Source: an uncultured Oscillatoriales cyanobacterium
Lineage (GTDB): Bacteria; Cyanobacteriota; Cyanobacteriia; Cyanobacteriales; Microcoleaceae
Assembly: GCA_903893625.1 (NCBI GenBank)
Contig: CAITND010000206.1
Location: forward strand, 1-49,768
Length of the DNA stretch: 49,768 nt
Direction: 5' to 3'
Below, one piece after another: positions 42,201-49,768 of this stretch. The position numbers and the translations under genes are program-made. The notes below the pieces were generated by a model. That model was not told the DNA's origin. It saw only the letters and a program-made list of their open reading frames with translations, and made no database searches. The stretch's first letter is position 1; each line of letters starts with the position of its first letter.

Positions 42201-43889
42201 ATGAAAGGACGCTCATTTCCTAAGATTTTGGTCATTGGTCTAGTCGTTTTGGGACTCCTGGGAATTGGGGGGTTTTATTGGTTTTCGGGCCAAAACCCTG
42301 CCTCCTTAGTAACAGGTAGCACAAAAACAGCGCCAGAGGCGGCGATGTTTGTTCCTCGAACTGCACCCGCAATGGTTTCATTATTAGTGAATCCAGATCG
42401 GTTAGAATCAGTTGGAAAGATTTTAACCTTTTCTCAAAAAAGTAATAATAATCGCATTCAACTCAACCCAATTAAAGAAAGTCTTTTAGCCAATACCGGG
42501 TTAAATTATGGGAAAGATATTCAACCTTGGTTGGGAAATGAAATCACTTGGGCATTAGTTACCCCTGATCTGGATCGATCATCGAATAATGGTCAACAAC
42601 CCGGTTATTTTGTCGCTTTATCAACAAAAAATCCTCAAAAAAGTCAAGAGGCTTTAGATCAGTTTTGGCAGAAACAAGTAAAAGCAGGATTAGATATTAT
42701 TTCTGATCAATATCGCGGAGTTAAATTAGTTTATCGTAGACCCTTTGAAGGGGATGTTAACGATGAACCTAGTTTAGTCACGGCTACTATTGGCGATCGC
42801 TTTGTGTTATTTGCTAACTATCCCAAAGTGATGAAAGAAGCCTTAAATACTGTACAAGCTAATCTGAATTTAAGTCAATCCGAATCCTATCAAAAAGCCT
42901 TAAAAGAATTTAAACCAGGGGGAGTTGGGTTTGGATTTTTTAATTTAGGAAATTGGCAATTAGTTACTGACCAACCGGAAGAATTTATCGGTCAACAACC
43001 CAGTTTAGCTATATCTTTAGGGATTAATTCTAAAGGACTTTTAGCAGAAACTGCGTTAATTGCTACCTTAGAGGAAGATACAACAAACCCATCTCCAGCA
43101 TTTTCTAAACCTGTAGAAGCGTTAAACTATATTAGTTCAAATAGTCCGTTATTAATTGCCGGAAAAGACTTAAAACAACTCTGGACAGACTTCTCTGAAA
43201 TTGCTGCGGTCAATACAGCTTTAGAAAAATTTATTGACCAACCAATAGCCGGAATTAAAAGCTTATGGGGGTTAGATTTACCCCAAGATATTTTCAGTTG
43301 GGTGACGGGAGAATATGCCTTAGCGGTTGTTCCTCATGGGGATGAAAACTGGGACTGGGTTTTTGTGGCTGAACGTTCAGAAAATGCTAATTCAGCGATT
43401 GAAAATTTAGATAAAATAGCCACAGCACAAGGTTATAGTGTGGGGTCATTTACTCTCAATGATAATACTCTATCAGCTTGGACAAAATTAACCCCTGTGG
43501 TTTTGCAGAAAAAGGATAAAGCCAAAACCCAAACCCGGTTAATTCAAGCTAATGCAAAAGGCGTACATTCAACGGTGGGGAAATATGAAATTTTTACTAC
43601 TTCTGTTGAAGCAATGGATGAAGCTTTAGAAGTGGCAAAAACAGCAAATATTATTACTCAAGATCCCGATTTTAAAGCTAGTCTTGAAGTTTTACCGCAA
43701 ACAAATGATGGTTATTTCTATCTGAATTGGTTAACCAGTCGAGACTTTTTGAATCAACAATTACCGTTGTTTAAATTAGTGGAACTTTCTGCTAAACCGT
43801 TTTTTGATAATTTGCGATCGTTTACTATTAGTAGTAGCGATCGTGTGGGGAATGTTCAACACGCAACGGTATTTTTAAGACTGCGTTAG
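42201..43889 (+). CDS. DUF3352 family membrane-anchored protein
   Basis: A 562-aa protein with a single N-terminal membrane anchor (residues 8-28, 'ILVIGLVVLGLLGIGGFYWF') and a large extracytoplasmic part. Repeated segments such as 'PWLGNEITWALVTPD' and 'GDRFVLFANYPKVMKEAL', then 'SWVTGEYALAVVPHGDENWDW', match DUF3352, a family widespread in cyanobacteria with unknown function. A hairpin follows the stop. It stands between the ATPase and a ParDE module, in divergent orientation to the ATPase. Confidence 0.85.
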   Translation: MKGRSFPKILVIGLVVLGLLGIGGFYWFSGQNPASLVTGSTKTAPEAAMFVPRTAPAMVSLLVNPDRLESVGKILTFSQKSNNNRIQLNPIKESLLANTGLNYGKDIQPWLGNEITWALVTPDLDRSSNNGQQPGYFVALSTKNPQKSQEALDQFWQKQVKAGLDIISDQYRGVKLVYRRPFEGDVNDEPSLVTATIGDRFVLFANYPKVMKEALNTVQANLNLSQSESYQKALKEFKPGGVGFGFFNLGNWQLVTDQPEEFIGQQPSLAISLGINSKGLLAETALIATLEEDTTNPSPAFSKPVEALNYISSNSPLLIAGKDLKQLWTDFSEIAAVNTALEKFIDQPIAGIKSLWGLDLPQDIFSWVTGEYALAVVPHGDENWDWVFVAERSENANSAIENLDKIATAQGYSVGSFTLNDNTLSAWTKLTPVVLQKKDKAKTQTRLIQANAKGVHSTVGKYEIFTTSVEAMDEALEVAKTANIITQDPDFKASLEVLPQTNDGYFYLNWLTSRDFLNQQLPLFKLVELSAKPFFDNLRSFTISSSDRVGNVQHATVFLRLR

Positions 43890-43897
43890 TTGCTCCA

Positions 43898-43928
43898 AGA
43901 AACCCGGCTTCTTAGAAATCGGGTTTCT
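43898..43928 (+). terminator. Hairpin downstream of the DUF3352 gene, dispersed-repeat type
   Basis: AGAAACCCG (43898-43906) pairs with CGGGTTTCT (43920-43928) around a 13-base loop. The arms are the same motif as in the 92-bp repeats at 31447-31630. It could act as a terminator, though no T-run follows directly. Confidence 0.5.
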
Positions 43929-43963
43929 GTATAAACTGTAAATCTAAAATCAGAGGTTAAACG

Positions 43964-44212
43964 ATGATGAACTTACTCAATCTTTCTCTCCCTGAGTCAA
44001 TTCAAACTTTTGTTGAACAACAAGTTGCTAAAGGAGGTTATGCTAATGCTAACGAATATATCCTAGATTTGCTGCGTCAAGAACAAGTAAAAATAGAACG
44101 AGTTGAATCTTTATTATTAGAAGGGTTAGAAAGTGGTGAACCGATAGAGTTAACAGATGAATGGTGGGATCAAAAACGTTCTCAATTAATACAACATTTT
44201 CAACCAGAGTAA
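43964..44212 (+). CDS. ParD-like type II antitoxin
   Basis: An 82-aa protein of the CC2985/ParD type: N-terminal ribbon-helix-helix ('NLSLPESIQTFVEQQVAKGGYANANEYILDLLR' across residues 5-38) and an acidic C-terminal tail ('SGEPIELTDEWWDQKRSQL'). It overlaps the ParE start by one base (TAATG). The start could be either of two adjacent ATGs (43964 or 43967). Confidence 0.93.
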   Translation: MMNLLNLSLPESIQTFVEQQVAKGGYANANEYILDLLRQEQVKIERVESLLLEGLESGEPIELTDEWWDQKRSQLIQHFQPE

Positions 44213-44529
44213 TGACTAAAAGAATTATAATCACTCCTAAAGCAAGCCAAGATATCGATGATCATTTTATGTATATTTCTTCGAGAAATCAGAATGCAGC
44301 ATTACGTTTTTTTGATGCAGTTCGTGAAACCTTGGCAAACTTGGCTAGAAGGTCAGAAATAGGGGGTTTGTATCCTATTAATAATGTTCGTTTAGAAAAG
44401 TTAAGGAGATGGTCAGTTAAAGGATTTGAAAAGTATTTAATCTTTTATTTATCTTTTGAAGATCGGATTTTAATTGTTCGCATTCTTCACTCGGCTAGAG
44501 ATATTGAAAGAATTTTAAAAGAAGAATAA
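44212..44529 (+). CDS. ParE-type toxin (RelE/ParE superfamily)
   Basis: A 105-aa toxin from the ATG at 44212: 'IIITPKASQDIDDHFMYIS', 'ALRFFDAVRETLANLARRSEIGG' and the C-terminal 'EKYLIFYLSFEDRILIVRILHSARDIERIL' pattern (residues 70-102), all typical of ParE, which inhibits DNA gyrase. Both partner genes look intact, so this is a plausible functional module. Confidence 0.93.
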   Translation: MTKRIIITPKASQDIDDHFMYISSRNQNAALRFFDAVRETLANLARRSEIGGLYPINNVRLEKLRRWSVKGFEKYLIFYLSFEDRILIVRILHSARDIERILKEE

Positions 44530-44555
44530 CGGTTGACTATTCTTGATAAAAGCAG

Positions 44556-44573
44556 GCGAGCGAGGACGCTCGC
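44556..44573. terminator. GCGAGCG hairpin between convergent parE and aminotransferase genes
   Basis: GCGAGCG-AGGA-CGCTCGC forms a perfect 7-bp stem. It lies between two convergent genes. With the flanking GTAGTGCGAG...CGCCTGCTTTT on the minus strand it resembles a dispersed cyanobacterial palindrome that can serve as terminator for both. Confidence 0.6.
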
Positions 44574-44584
44574 ACTACTACAAT

Positions 44585-45736
44585 TTAACGATTTAAAACC
44601 CGTTTTAATGCAGATAATAATAACAGAACATTTTCAGGACGGCTATTATATCCCATTAACCCAATTCGCCAAACTTGACCTGCTAATTCTCCTAAACCAT
44701 TGCCAATTTCAATATTGTATTCCGTCAACAGTTGACGAGAGATTGCTTTTCCATCCACTCCTTCAGGAATGCGAACCGTTGTTAATGTGGGTAAACGATA
44801 ATCTTCATGAACATGACAAACTAATCCCAAATCGTTTAACCCCTCCCACAATAATTTAGCATTAGTTAGATGACGATTCCAACTAGCTTCTAATCCTTCT
44901 TGCGCTAAAATTCTTAAGGCTTCTCGCAAGGCATAATTCATATTAATTGGGGCAGTATGATGATAAACTCGATCCTGACCCCAATATTGAGAAAGCAGAG
45001 ATACATCTAAATACCAATTCGCCACTTTGGTTGAACGATTTCTTAACGTTTCAACGGCGCGAGGACTCATCGTCAACGGCCCTAAACCGGGGGGACAACC
45101 TAACACTTTTTGACTACAACTATAGGCTAAATCAATACCCCAAGCATCCAAAAATAATGGCACACTTCCTAAACTGGTCACGGTATCTACTGATAGCAAA
45201 CAATCAAATTCTCGACACAATTCGCCTAACCCTTCCAATGGTTGACAAGCACCCGTAGACGTTTCCGCATGAACTATCGCTAACACCTTGGGACGATGGG
45301 TTTCTAACCCTTGCCGCAGTTCCTCTAAACTAAACACCCGACCCCAAGATTTAACTAATTTTCGCACATCCGCCCCATAACGGCCGGCCATATCCACTAA
45401 CCGATAGCCGAAATAGCCTATCACCCCCACTAACACGACATCTCCGGGTTCAACAATATTCGCCAAAGTCGCTTCCATCGCCGCGCTTCCCGTCCCACTC
45501 ATGGGGATGGTCATGGGGTTATCGGTTTGCCAAGCATAGCGTAACAGGGTTTGTACCTCGTTCATCAGTTGCAGAAAATAGGGGTCAAGGTGTCCGACGG
45601 GAGACATCGCCAGCGCTTGCAAGACACGGGGGTTGGCATTGGATGGCCCAGGCCCTAACAACAGACGGGGAGGAACATTTAATTCGGGGGGAATAACTCG
45701 ATTTTTATCATTAATGCTAGGAGAAACTAAGCTCAT
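44585..45736 (-). CDS. Class V aminotransferase (alanine-glyoxylate / serine-pyruvate type)
   Basis: A 383-aa PLP enzyme. 'RLLLGPGPSNANPRVLQAL' near residue 25, 'MSGTGSAAMEATLANIVEPG' near 80, 'DTVTSLGSVPL' with the PLP-binding Asp near 184, and the Schiff-base Lys in 'SCSQKVLGCPPGLGPL' near 210 all match serine-glyoxylate / alanine-glyoxylate aminotransferase. In cyanobacteria this enzyme detoxifies photorespiratory glyoxylate, giving glycine. Substrate preference cannot be fixed from sequence alone. Confidence 0.95.
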   Translation of the reverse strand: MSLVSPSINDKNRVIPPELNVPPRLLLGPGPSNANPRVLQALAMSPVGHLDPYFLQLMNEVQTLLRYAWQTDNPMTIPMSGTGSAAMEATLANIVEPGDVVLVGVIGYFGYRLVDMAGRYGADVRKLVKSWGRVFSLEELRQGLETHRPKVLAIVHAETSTGACQPLEGLGELCREFDCLLSVDTVTSLGSVPLFLDAWGIDLAYSCSQKVLGCPPGLGPLTMSPRAVETLRNRSTKVANWYLDVSLLSQYWGQDRVYHHTAPINMNYALREALRILAQEGLEASWNRHLTNAKLLWEGLNDLGLVCHVHEDYRLPTLTTVRIPEGVDGKAISRQLLTEYNIEIGNGLGELAGQVWRIGLMGYNSRPENVLLLLSALKRVLNR

Positions 45737-45826
45737 AAATCATTTTTGACTCAATACTATTATTGTCCTGTAAAATGACGTTTATTGATATTAAACTGAT
45801 TACCGATTACTGATTACTGATTACTG

Positions 45827-46747
45827 ATGAATGTTGAAGTCATTGGAATTGACCTCGGTGGAACGGCGATTAAGTTGGGACGGTTTGGGGCTGATGGCAC
45901 TTGTCATCAATCCTTGACTATTCCTACGCCTCAACCCGCTACTCCTGATGCGGTGATTGATGCGATCGCATATTCTGTAGCACAACTTAGAGAAAATGTC
46001 AATAGTATTCGGGCGATTGGTTTGGGAACCCCTGGGCCTGTAGATGGGACGGGAAAAATTGCCAAAGTAGCGATTAATTTAGCGGGATGGCAGGATGTTC
46101 CGTTAGGTTTGAGGTTAGAAGAAAAAACGGGTTTACCTGTGATTTTAGCCAATGATGCCAACTGTGCGGGGCTAGGAGAAACTTGGTTAGGGGCGGGGCG
46201 ACGGTTTCAAAATTTAATCTTATTAACATTAGGAACAGGCGTTGGCGGGGCGATTATTTTAAATGGGGAATTATTCGTTGGACATCAAGGGGCGGCGGCA
46301 GAATTAGGATTAATTAGTATTAATTTTGATGGCCCGGTTTGTAATAGTGGGAATCGAGGTTCCTTAGAACAATATACTTCAGTTCAAGCTATTCGTCGAG
46401 ATACAAGATTAGAACCCGCAGAATTAGCAGAAAAGGCTTTAGCAGGGGATGAAAATGCGATCGCCTATTGGCAACAATACGGCAAATTATTAGGAATAGG
46501 ATTAGCGAATTTAATTTATGTCTTAACCCCAGAAGCGATAATTTTAGGTGGGGGAATTAGTGCGGGGGCTGATTTATTTTTACCTTCCCTAAAAGCGGAA
46601 TTAGAAGAACGAGTTTTATTGATTTGTAGAGAGGGGTTAGAAATATTAATTGCCGAATTAGGGAATCAAGCGGGAATGATAGGGGCGGCAAAATTAGCGT
46701 TTCAGAAGTTTGTTAAGATTGAGGATCAATTTCACAAAATGGGCTGA
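45827..46747 (+). CDS. ROK family sugar kinase (glucokinase-like) lacking the zinc site
   Basis: A 306-aa kinase with the ATP-binding 'IGIDLGGTAIKLG' (7-18), 'GLGTPGPVD' and catalytic Asp110 in 'ANDANCAGLGE', then 'LTLGTGVGGAII'. The ROK zinc motif CxCGxxGCxE reads CNSGNRGSLE, with only one of three Cys kept, and the His ligand of 'EIGH' is Leu162 (AELGLIS). The structural zinc is therefore lost, though the fold may survive. It is a likely glucokinase, as in other cyanobacteria. The ATG is formed by the end of a heptameric repeat (TGATTAC, 45796-45826) and there is no Shine-Dalgarno. Confidence 0.9.
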   Translation: MNVEVIGIDLGGTAIKLGRFGADGTCHQSLTIPTPQPATPDAVIDAIAYSVAQLRENVNSIRAIGLGTPGPVDGTGKIAKVAINLAGWQDVPLGLRLEEKTGLPVILANDANCAGLGETWLGAGRRFQNLILLTLGTGVGGAIILNGELFVGHQGAAAELGLISINFDGPVCNSGNRGSLEQYTSVQAIRRDTRLEPAELAEKALAGDENAIAYWQQYGKLLGIGLANLIYVLTPEAIILGGGISAGADLFLPSLKAELEERVLLICREGLEILIAELGNQAGMIGAAKLAFQKFVKIEDQFHKMG

Positions 46748-46898
46748 TAACCTACTTATACGCTGTTATCCAGTGATTTTGGGAGTTTAGCTTTTTCGGC
46801 TCTCCCGAAGGTATGGTGATAACACCAGCTTATAATCAAGCAATATCAAGGTTTTCAGCCTTCGTCCCGATCCAAAATGGTATCAGCAGATACAATTT

Positions 46899-47810
46899 TT
46901 ACCCATCATTCAGGAAAGCCGCTTTTTCTTCCTGACTAAACTCCAGTACAGTTGATCCTTCGTGGGAATCCAAATATGAAGGATTTATTTTAAACTTACC
47001 TTCAATGGCAAAAAACGTAGGATTTACATCTTTTCTGACAACATCTGCAAACCAATTAGCTGCTTTAGTAGCTTCATGAATCGTTGAGTAGCAATGATTT
47101 AACCAGTCCTTGTATTTCTCTTGATCTTCGTGGTAGTTAGGATTAGGTATTTCTTTATGTATGTAGAATTTATCAGCAACAAGACTATTTCCCTTCAGTT
47201 CACTATGTTCTAAGAAAGTTTTGACAGCACGATCAATAAGACGAGAGAATGTAATCGTTGCTCTTTTTATCTCACCAAACTCATCAGGCCAATTTACAGA
47301 TGAAACATCGCTACAAAATTTAGATATTTTCTCAGGTAGATATTCTTCCCATCTAGGCTCAAAAAGCAGTGTCATGGCTGTCCATTCTTCCCAACGATCT
47401 AACTGACATTGCTCAACAGCTTCCTTAATTATCTTCTCTACTATTAGTTGATTTGTATCTTTTTTAATGTCAAAAATCTGAGAGAGAGTTTGCCCAATCG
47501 ATAATTCATGTTCACTTTTAATCATGTGAAGCCTTTCAATAGGCCAATCCTCTACATTTTTGTCTATTTCTTTATGGTGAGTTGGACACAATAAAATCAA
47601 GTTATGGTAACTATTTCTTTCCTCCGGTGTAAGAATGCTCTTTCCTCTAGGTGCATCTTCTTTTTCACCAACTATGTGTGCTTGCTCTCCCAATAGAAAT
47701 GCTTCGTTTACAGACTTCTTATCTTTAAATAATGATGATTTTCTACAAATAGCACATATCCCTGCTGCTCGTCCCCAGAGTAATTTGATATCTTTCTGTG
47801 TAATGCTCAT
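46899..47810 (-). CDS. HNH endonuclease domain protein
   Basis: A 303-aa protein. The N-terminal zinc-bound HNH domain is residues 8-85: 'LWGRAAGICAICRKS' (CxxC), 'GEQAHIVGEKEDAPRG' (His) and 'YHNLILLCPTHHKEID' (Asn, Cys, His). The remaining 200 residues are helical, with no recognised domain. Stand-alone HNH proteins like this can be restriction or other defence nucleases; no methylase or partner gene is adjacent. It sits between a ROK kinase and a TA module, near an IS630 element, an accessory setting. Function is inferred at family level only. Confidence 0.85.
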   Translation of the reverse strand: MSITQKDIKLLWGRAAGICAICRKSSLFKDKKSVNEAFLLGEQAHIVGEKEDAPRGKSILTPEERNSYHNLILLCPTHHKEIDKNVEDWPIERLHMIKSEHELSIGQTLSQIFDIKKDTNQLIVEKIIKEAVEQCQLDRWEEWTAMTLLFEPRWEEYLPEKISKFCSDVSSVNWPDEFGEIKRATITFSRLIDRAVKTFLEHSELKGNSLVADKFYIHKEIPNPNYHEDQEKYKDWLNHCYSTIHEATKAANWFADVVRKDVNPTFFAIEGKFKINPSYLDSHEGSTVLEFSQEEKAAFLNDG

Positions 47811-47885
47811 AGTCCTGTATATTAGTTTTTTAACTGATTATCGATTATAGCACTCAGCTTGAAACCCTTATCCATGAAATTCATC

Positions 47886-48143
47886 TCATTCATAATGTGA
47901 CCAAACTGAAATAACTCTAATCGTTTTAGTTATATCATCAATTGAATAGACAAGACGATGTTTAATATTAATTCGCCTTGAATAGTATCCTTGAAGATCC
48001 CCTGATAACTTTTCATAAGGAGGAGTATATGGGTTTTGTTTTAATATCTCAACCAATTTTTTCACATTGTTTTCCAAATTAGCAGACTTCAACTTTTTGA
48101 CATCTTTAAGAGCATCACGGCTAAATTCAATCTTCCACAGCAT
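47886..48143 (-). CDS. yoeB: YoeB/Txe-type ribosome-dependent mRNA endoribonuclease toxin
   Basis: An 85-aa toxin: 'WKIEFSRDALKDVKKLKSA', 'PPYEKLSGDLQGYYSRRINIKHRLVYSID' in order, and the C-terminal 'VWSHYE' close to the canonical RY.Y end. It is full length, unlike the broken copy at 34459-34805. The antitoxin overlaps its start by 17 bp. Confidence 0.94.
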   Translation of the reverse strand: MLWKIEFSRDALKDVKKLKSANLENNVKKLVEILKQNPYTPPYEKLSGDLQGYYSRRINIKHRLVYSIDDITKTIRVISVWSHYE

Positions 48144-48390
48144 CTAACGCCCTCATAAACTCTTCTTCCGATACCCAATCATTTGACTGTTCAGCTTTTT
48201 TGATTGAGGACACAAAACCAGGTATAGATTGTAAATAAAGTGTTTCTTGTAAACTTTCCCAGTCTTCTTTTGAGACTAAGACAGCATCACCGTTTTGACT
48301 GGTAATCACTCTTGGTAAATGATCTTGATTGACCTGTTCAAGCAAATTTAATAAATTAGCTTTAGCCTCAGTTGCACTTAGAATTTCCAT
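48127..48390 (-). CDS. yefM: Phd/YefM-type antitoxin
   Basis: An 87-aa antitoxin with the Phd/YefM core 'LSATEAKANLLNLLEQVNQD', 'PRVITSQNGDAVLVSKEDWESLQETLYL' in sequence over residues 3-52, and an acidic C-terminal tail. It precedes and overlaps yoeB, forming a standard autoregulated operon. Confidence 0.94.
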   Translation of the reverse strand: MEILSATEAKANLLNLLEQVNQDHLPRVITSQNGDAVLVSKEDWESLQETLYLQSIPGFVSSIKKAEQSNDWVSEEEFMRALDAVED

Positions 48391-48429
48391 TCAACCTCTC
48401 TGAATCTATAAAATTAATTCTACCAAATC

Positions 48430-48591
48430 TTACTCATATCGTGACTTCTTAGATTTGATCACTTCAAGCACATCATCATGTCTTTGCCCCTCAATAATAT
48501 CTTTGAGATGAATTTGGCTCTCACCCTTAATCTTCTTAACATATTGAATGTGAATACGCCAACCCGATGTTTTATCAATATGAGCGCGGTA
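48430..48591 (-). pseudogene. 3' end of a gene cut by the IS630 insertion
   Basis: A frame on the minus strand reads 'YRAHIDKTSGWRIHIQYV', then 'ESQIHLKDIIEGQRHDDVLE' and ends VIKSKKSRYE-TAA at 48430. It begins exactly at the TA where the IS starts. Its composition is protein-like and it has no start codon, so it is the C-terminal 53 codons of a gene whose 5' part should lie beyond the window. I do not recognise the family. Confidence 0.75.
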
Positions 48592-48668
48592 AGTAGGTAG
48601 GCAGGAAGAAACGAAAGTATGTAAAGATAAATAAAGAGGAAGAAGAAATCTACCGAGGTCATGAAGAT

Positions 48669-49076
48669 ATGGGTGCTCGTTTAAGGGTATTTCTAACTCG
48701 TGAGCAAGACAAAACCCTGTTCAAGCTCAGAACAGCAGATGTTCCACAGAAAGTTAAAGACCGAGCCGAAGTGATTCGCTTAAACTCACAAGGTTGGTAC
48801 GTGGAAAAAATAGCAGCTTATTTCAATTGGACGGCACAGACGGTTAGAGAAGTGTTGCACAAATGGGAAAAGTTGGGACTAGAAGGGTTATGGGAAAAAC
48901 CCGGTCGTGGGGGGAAAGCCAAGTGCAAAGAAGAGGACTTAGTATTTTTAGAAGAATGTCTTAGAAGAGAACCCCGGACATACAACTCTCAACAATTAGC
49001 CCAAAAATTAGAACAAGAACGGTCAGTTAAATTGAGTCCCGATAGATTAAGACGGGTGCTCAAAAAAAGGGGGTGA
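48669..49076 (+). CDS. IS630 transposase, N-terminal part (orfA)
   Basis: A 135-aa DNA-binding part with a winged helix-turn-helix: 'VIRLNSQGWYVEKIAAYFNW' and 'REVLHKWEKLGLEGLWEKPG'. It ends 'LRRVLKKRG' at a tract of seven As and five Gs (49062-49073). A -1 shift there, or addition of one A during transcription, joins it to orfB as 'LKKKGVNWKRARN', the usual uninterrupted sequence of the family. Confidence 0.93.
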   Translation: MGARLRVFLTREQDKTLFKLRTADVPQKVKDRAEVIRLNSQGWYVEKIAAYFNWTAQTVREVLHKWEKLGLEGLWEKPGRGGKAKCKEEDLVFLEECLRREPRTYNSQQLAQKLEQERSVKLSPDRLRRVLKKRG

Positions 49077-49726
49077 ATTGGAAGCGAGCCAGAAACAGCC
49101 ACAAAGGGAAACAAGACCCGATAGTCCGCGCGCAGAAACAGGCGGATTTAGAGATGTTGGAATTATCAGCAGCAGCTGGAGAAATTGACTTAAAGTATTT
49201 AGATGAATCAGGTTTTTGTCTGTGGAGTGAGCCGGGGTACACCTATTATTTTAGAGGGGAACAAAAACGTTTAGAACAAACTCGTCGTCGGGGTCGAAGA
49301 TTAAGTATTATTGGGTTTCTGCAACAGCAAATCAGTTTTGTTTACGGCTTGGTGATTGGAGGTGTGAATCGCCAGTGTTATATCCAAATGATGGAAAAAG
49401 AAGCAAAAGAGGCTGAAAAAGCCGGACGGATGAGAGTCATCGTCCAAGATAATAGCCCGATACATCAATGCCATGAAGTCAAAAAACTTTGGTCAAAATG
49501 GGAAAGTATGGGTTTGTATATTTTCTGTTTACCTAAATATTGTTCCGAAATGAATCCGATTGAATTAGAGTGGCAACATCTCAAAAAAGACGAACTATCA
49601 GGACAAACATTTGAGGATGAATTAGACCTGGCTTATGCGGTAATTAATGGGATTCAAGCTAGGGCAGAAAGAGGAAACTACAGCACACAACGGATGAAAT
49701 TTCACTCGGAGCAACAACAAAGTTAA
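49073..49726 (+). CDS. IS630 transposase, catalytic DDE part (orfB)
   Basis: A 217-aa catalytic part with the DDE triad: first Asp in 'YLDESGFCLWSEPGY', second in 'VIVQDNSPIHQ' (Asp, then Asn) and Glu in 'CSEMNPIELEWQHLKKDEL'. It is in the -1 frame relative to orfA and has only a GTG at its start, so it is probably made as a fusion with orfA. All catalytic residues are present, so the element may be active. Confidence 0.93.
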   Translation: MNWKRARNSHKGKQDPIVRAQKQADLEMLELSAAAGEIDLKYLDESGFCLWSEPGYTYYFRGEQKRLEQTRRRGRRLSIIGFLQQQISFVYGLVIGGVNRQCYIQMMEKEAKEAEKAGRMRVIVQDNSPIHQCHEVKKLWSKWESMGLYIFCLPKYCSEMNPIELEWQHLKKDELSGQTFEDELDLAYAVINGIQARAERGNYSTQRMKFHSEQQQS

Positions 49727-49768
49727 CTTTTCGTTACATACTTGTCGATTTTCTCGCCCACCTACTTA

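Larger units (their letters stand above)
48592..49766 (+). mobile_element. Complete IS630-family insertion sequence (about 1,175 bp)
   Basis: Inverted repeats of 33 bp, with 24 matches, start AGTAGGT at each end (48592-48624 and 49734-49766) and share AGTATGTAA at their inner ends. The element is flanked by TA on both sides (48590-48591 and 49767-49768), the target duplication of IS630/Tc1 elements. The last two bases of the window are the right-hand TA. It interrupts the gene whose end is at 48430-48591. Confidence 0.95.

Noticed and set aside
48459-48662. Minus-strand 67-codon hydrophobic frame spanning the IS630 left end
   Set aside because: It crosses the IS boundary and its sequence is low complexity; the neighbouring frame is the real gene remnant.

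Overview
The window comes from a filamentous, probably gas-vacuolate, non-heterocystous cyanobacterium of the Planktothrix/Oscillatoria type. The evidence is chlB (dark chlorophyll synthesis), ndhB, V4R proteins, phycobiliprotein-fold proteins, a GvpF/L gas-vesicle protein, a fraC-fraD-fraE septal-junction trio, many HIP1 (GCGATCGC) sites, heptameric tandem repeats and AT-rich DNA. The genus is inferred.

Layout. 1-251: 5' end of a 16S rRNA gene on the minus strand with leader and a clear promoter. 381-4770 (minus): Ser/Thr kinase, a protein built of two repeated halves, and GvpF/L. 4880-12513: a cluster resembling the slr0144-slr0152 photosystem II assembly (Pap) operon of Synechocystis 6803. 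Here it is broken into two arms: a plus arm (103-aa protein, [2Fe-2S] ferredoxin, phycobiliprotein-fold protein) and a minus arm (V4R protein, a small protein, a second phycobiliprotein-fold protein, a second V4R protein, a pentapeptide-repeat protein). The small gene of the minus arm is split by a complete 2,455-bp group II intron whose two splice junctions can be read from the sequence. 12.78-14.1 kb: a TnpB-only IS200/IS605-type element.

14.2-29.5 kb: a caspase-like protein with both catalytic residues changed, msrA, a fructosamine-kinase-like protein, a REC-GGDEF-EAL protein, fraCDE, larE, a frameshifted chemoreceptor, a CocE/NonD hydrolase, and a DUF928-CHASE2/cyclase pair. 29.8-41.99 kb: chlB with its terminator, three tandem DUF29 genes, two tandem Uma2 genes, a decayed YefM/YoeB pair, ndhB, miaE, a VapBC-like module flanked by a copy of the 3' end of the neighbouring ABC1/UbiB-like gene, and a GspE/PilB-type ATPase. 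42.2-48.4 kb: a DUF3352 protein, ParDE, an aminotransferase, a ROK kinase that has lost its zinc ligands, an HNH nuclease and an intact YefM/YoeB pair. 48.59-49.77 kb: a complete IS630-family element with a frameshifted transposase, inserted into a gene whose last codons remain.

Housekeeping and photosynthesis genes (rrn, chlB, ndhB, miaE, msrA, fraCDE) are interleaved with mobile and selfish elements: a group II intron, TnpB, IS630, four toxin-antitoxin loci and tandem paralogue arrays. Short heptameric repeats run into gene ends and in several places form the start or stop codon. The observations most worth following are the resolved intron in the Pap-like cluster, the 36-nt palindrome inside the intron's reverse transcriptase, and the 64-bp duplicated gene end flanking the VapBC module.
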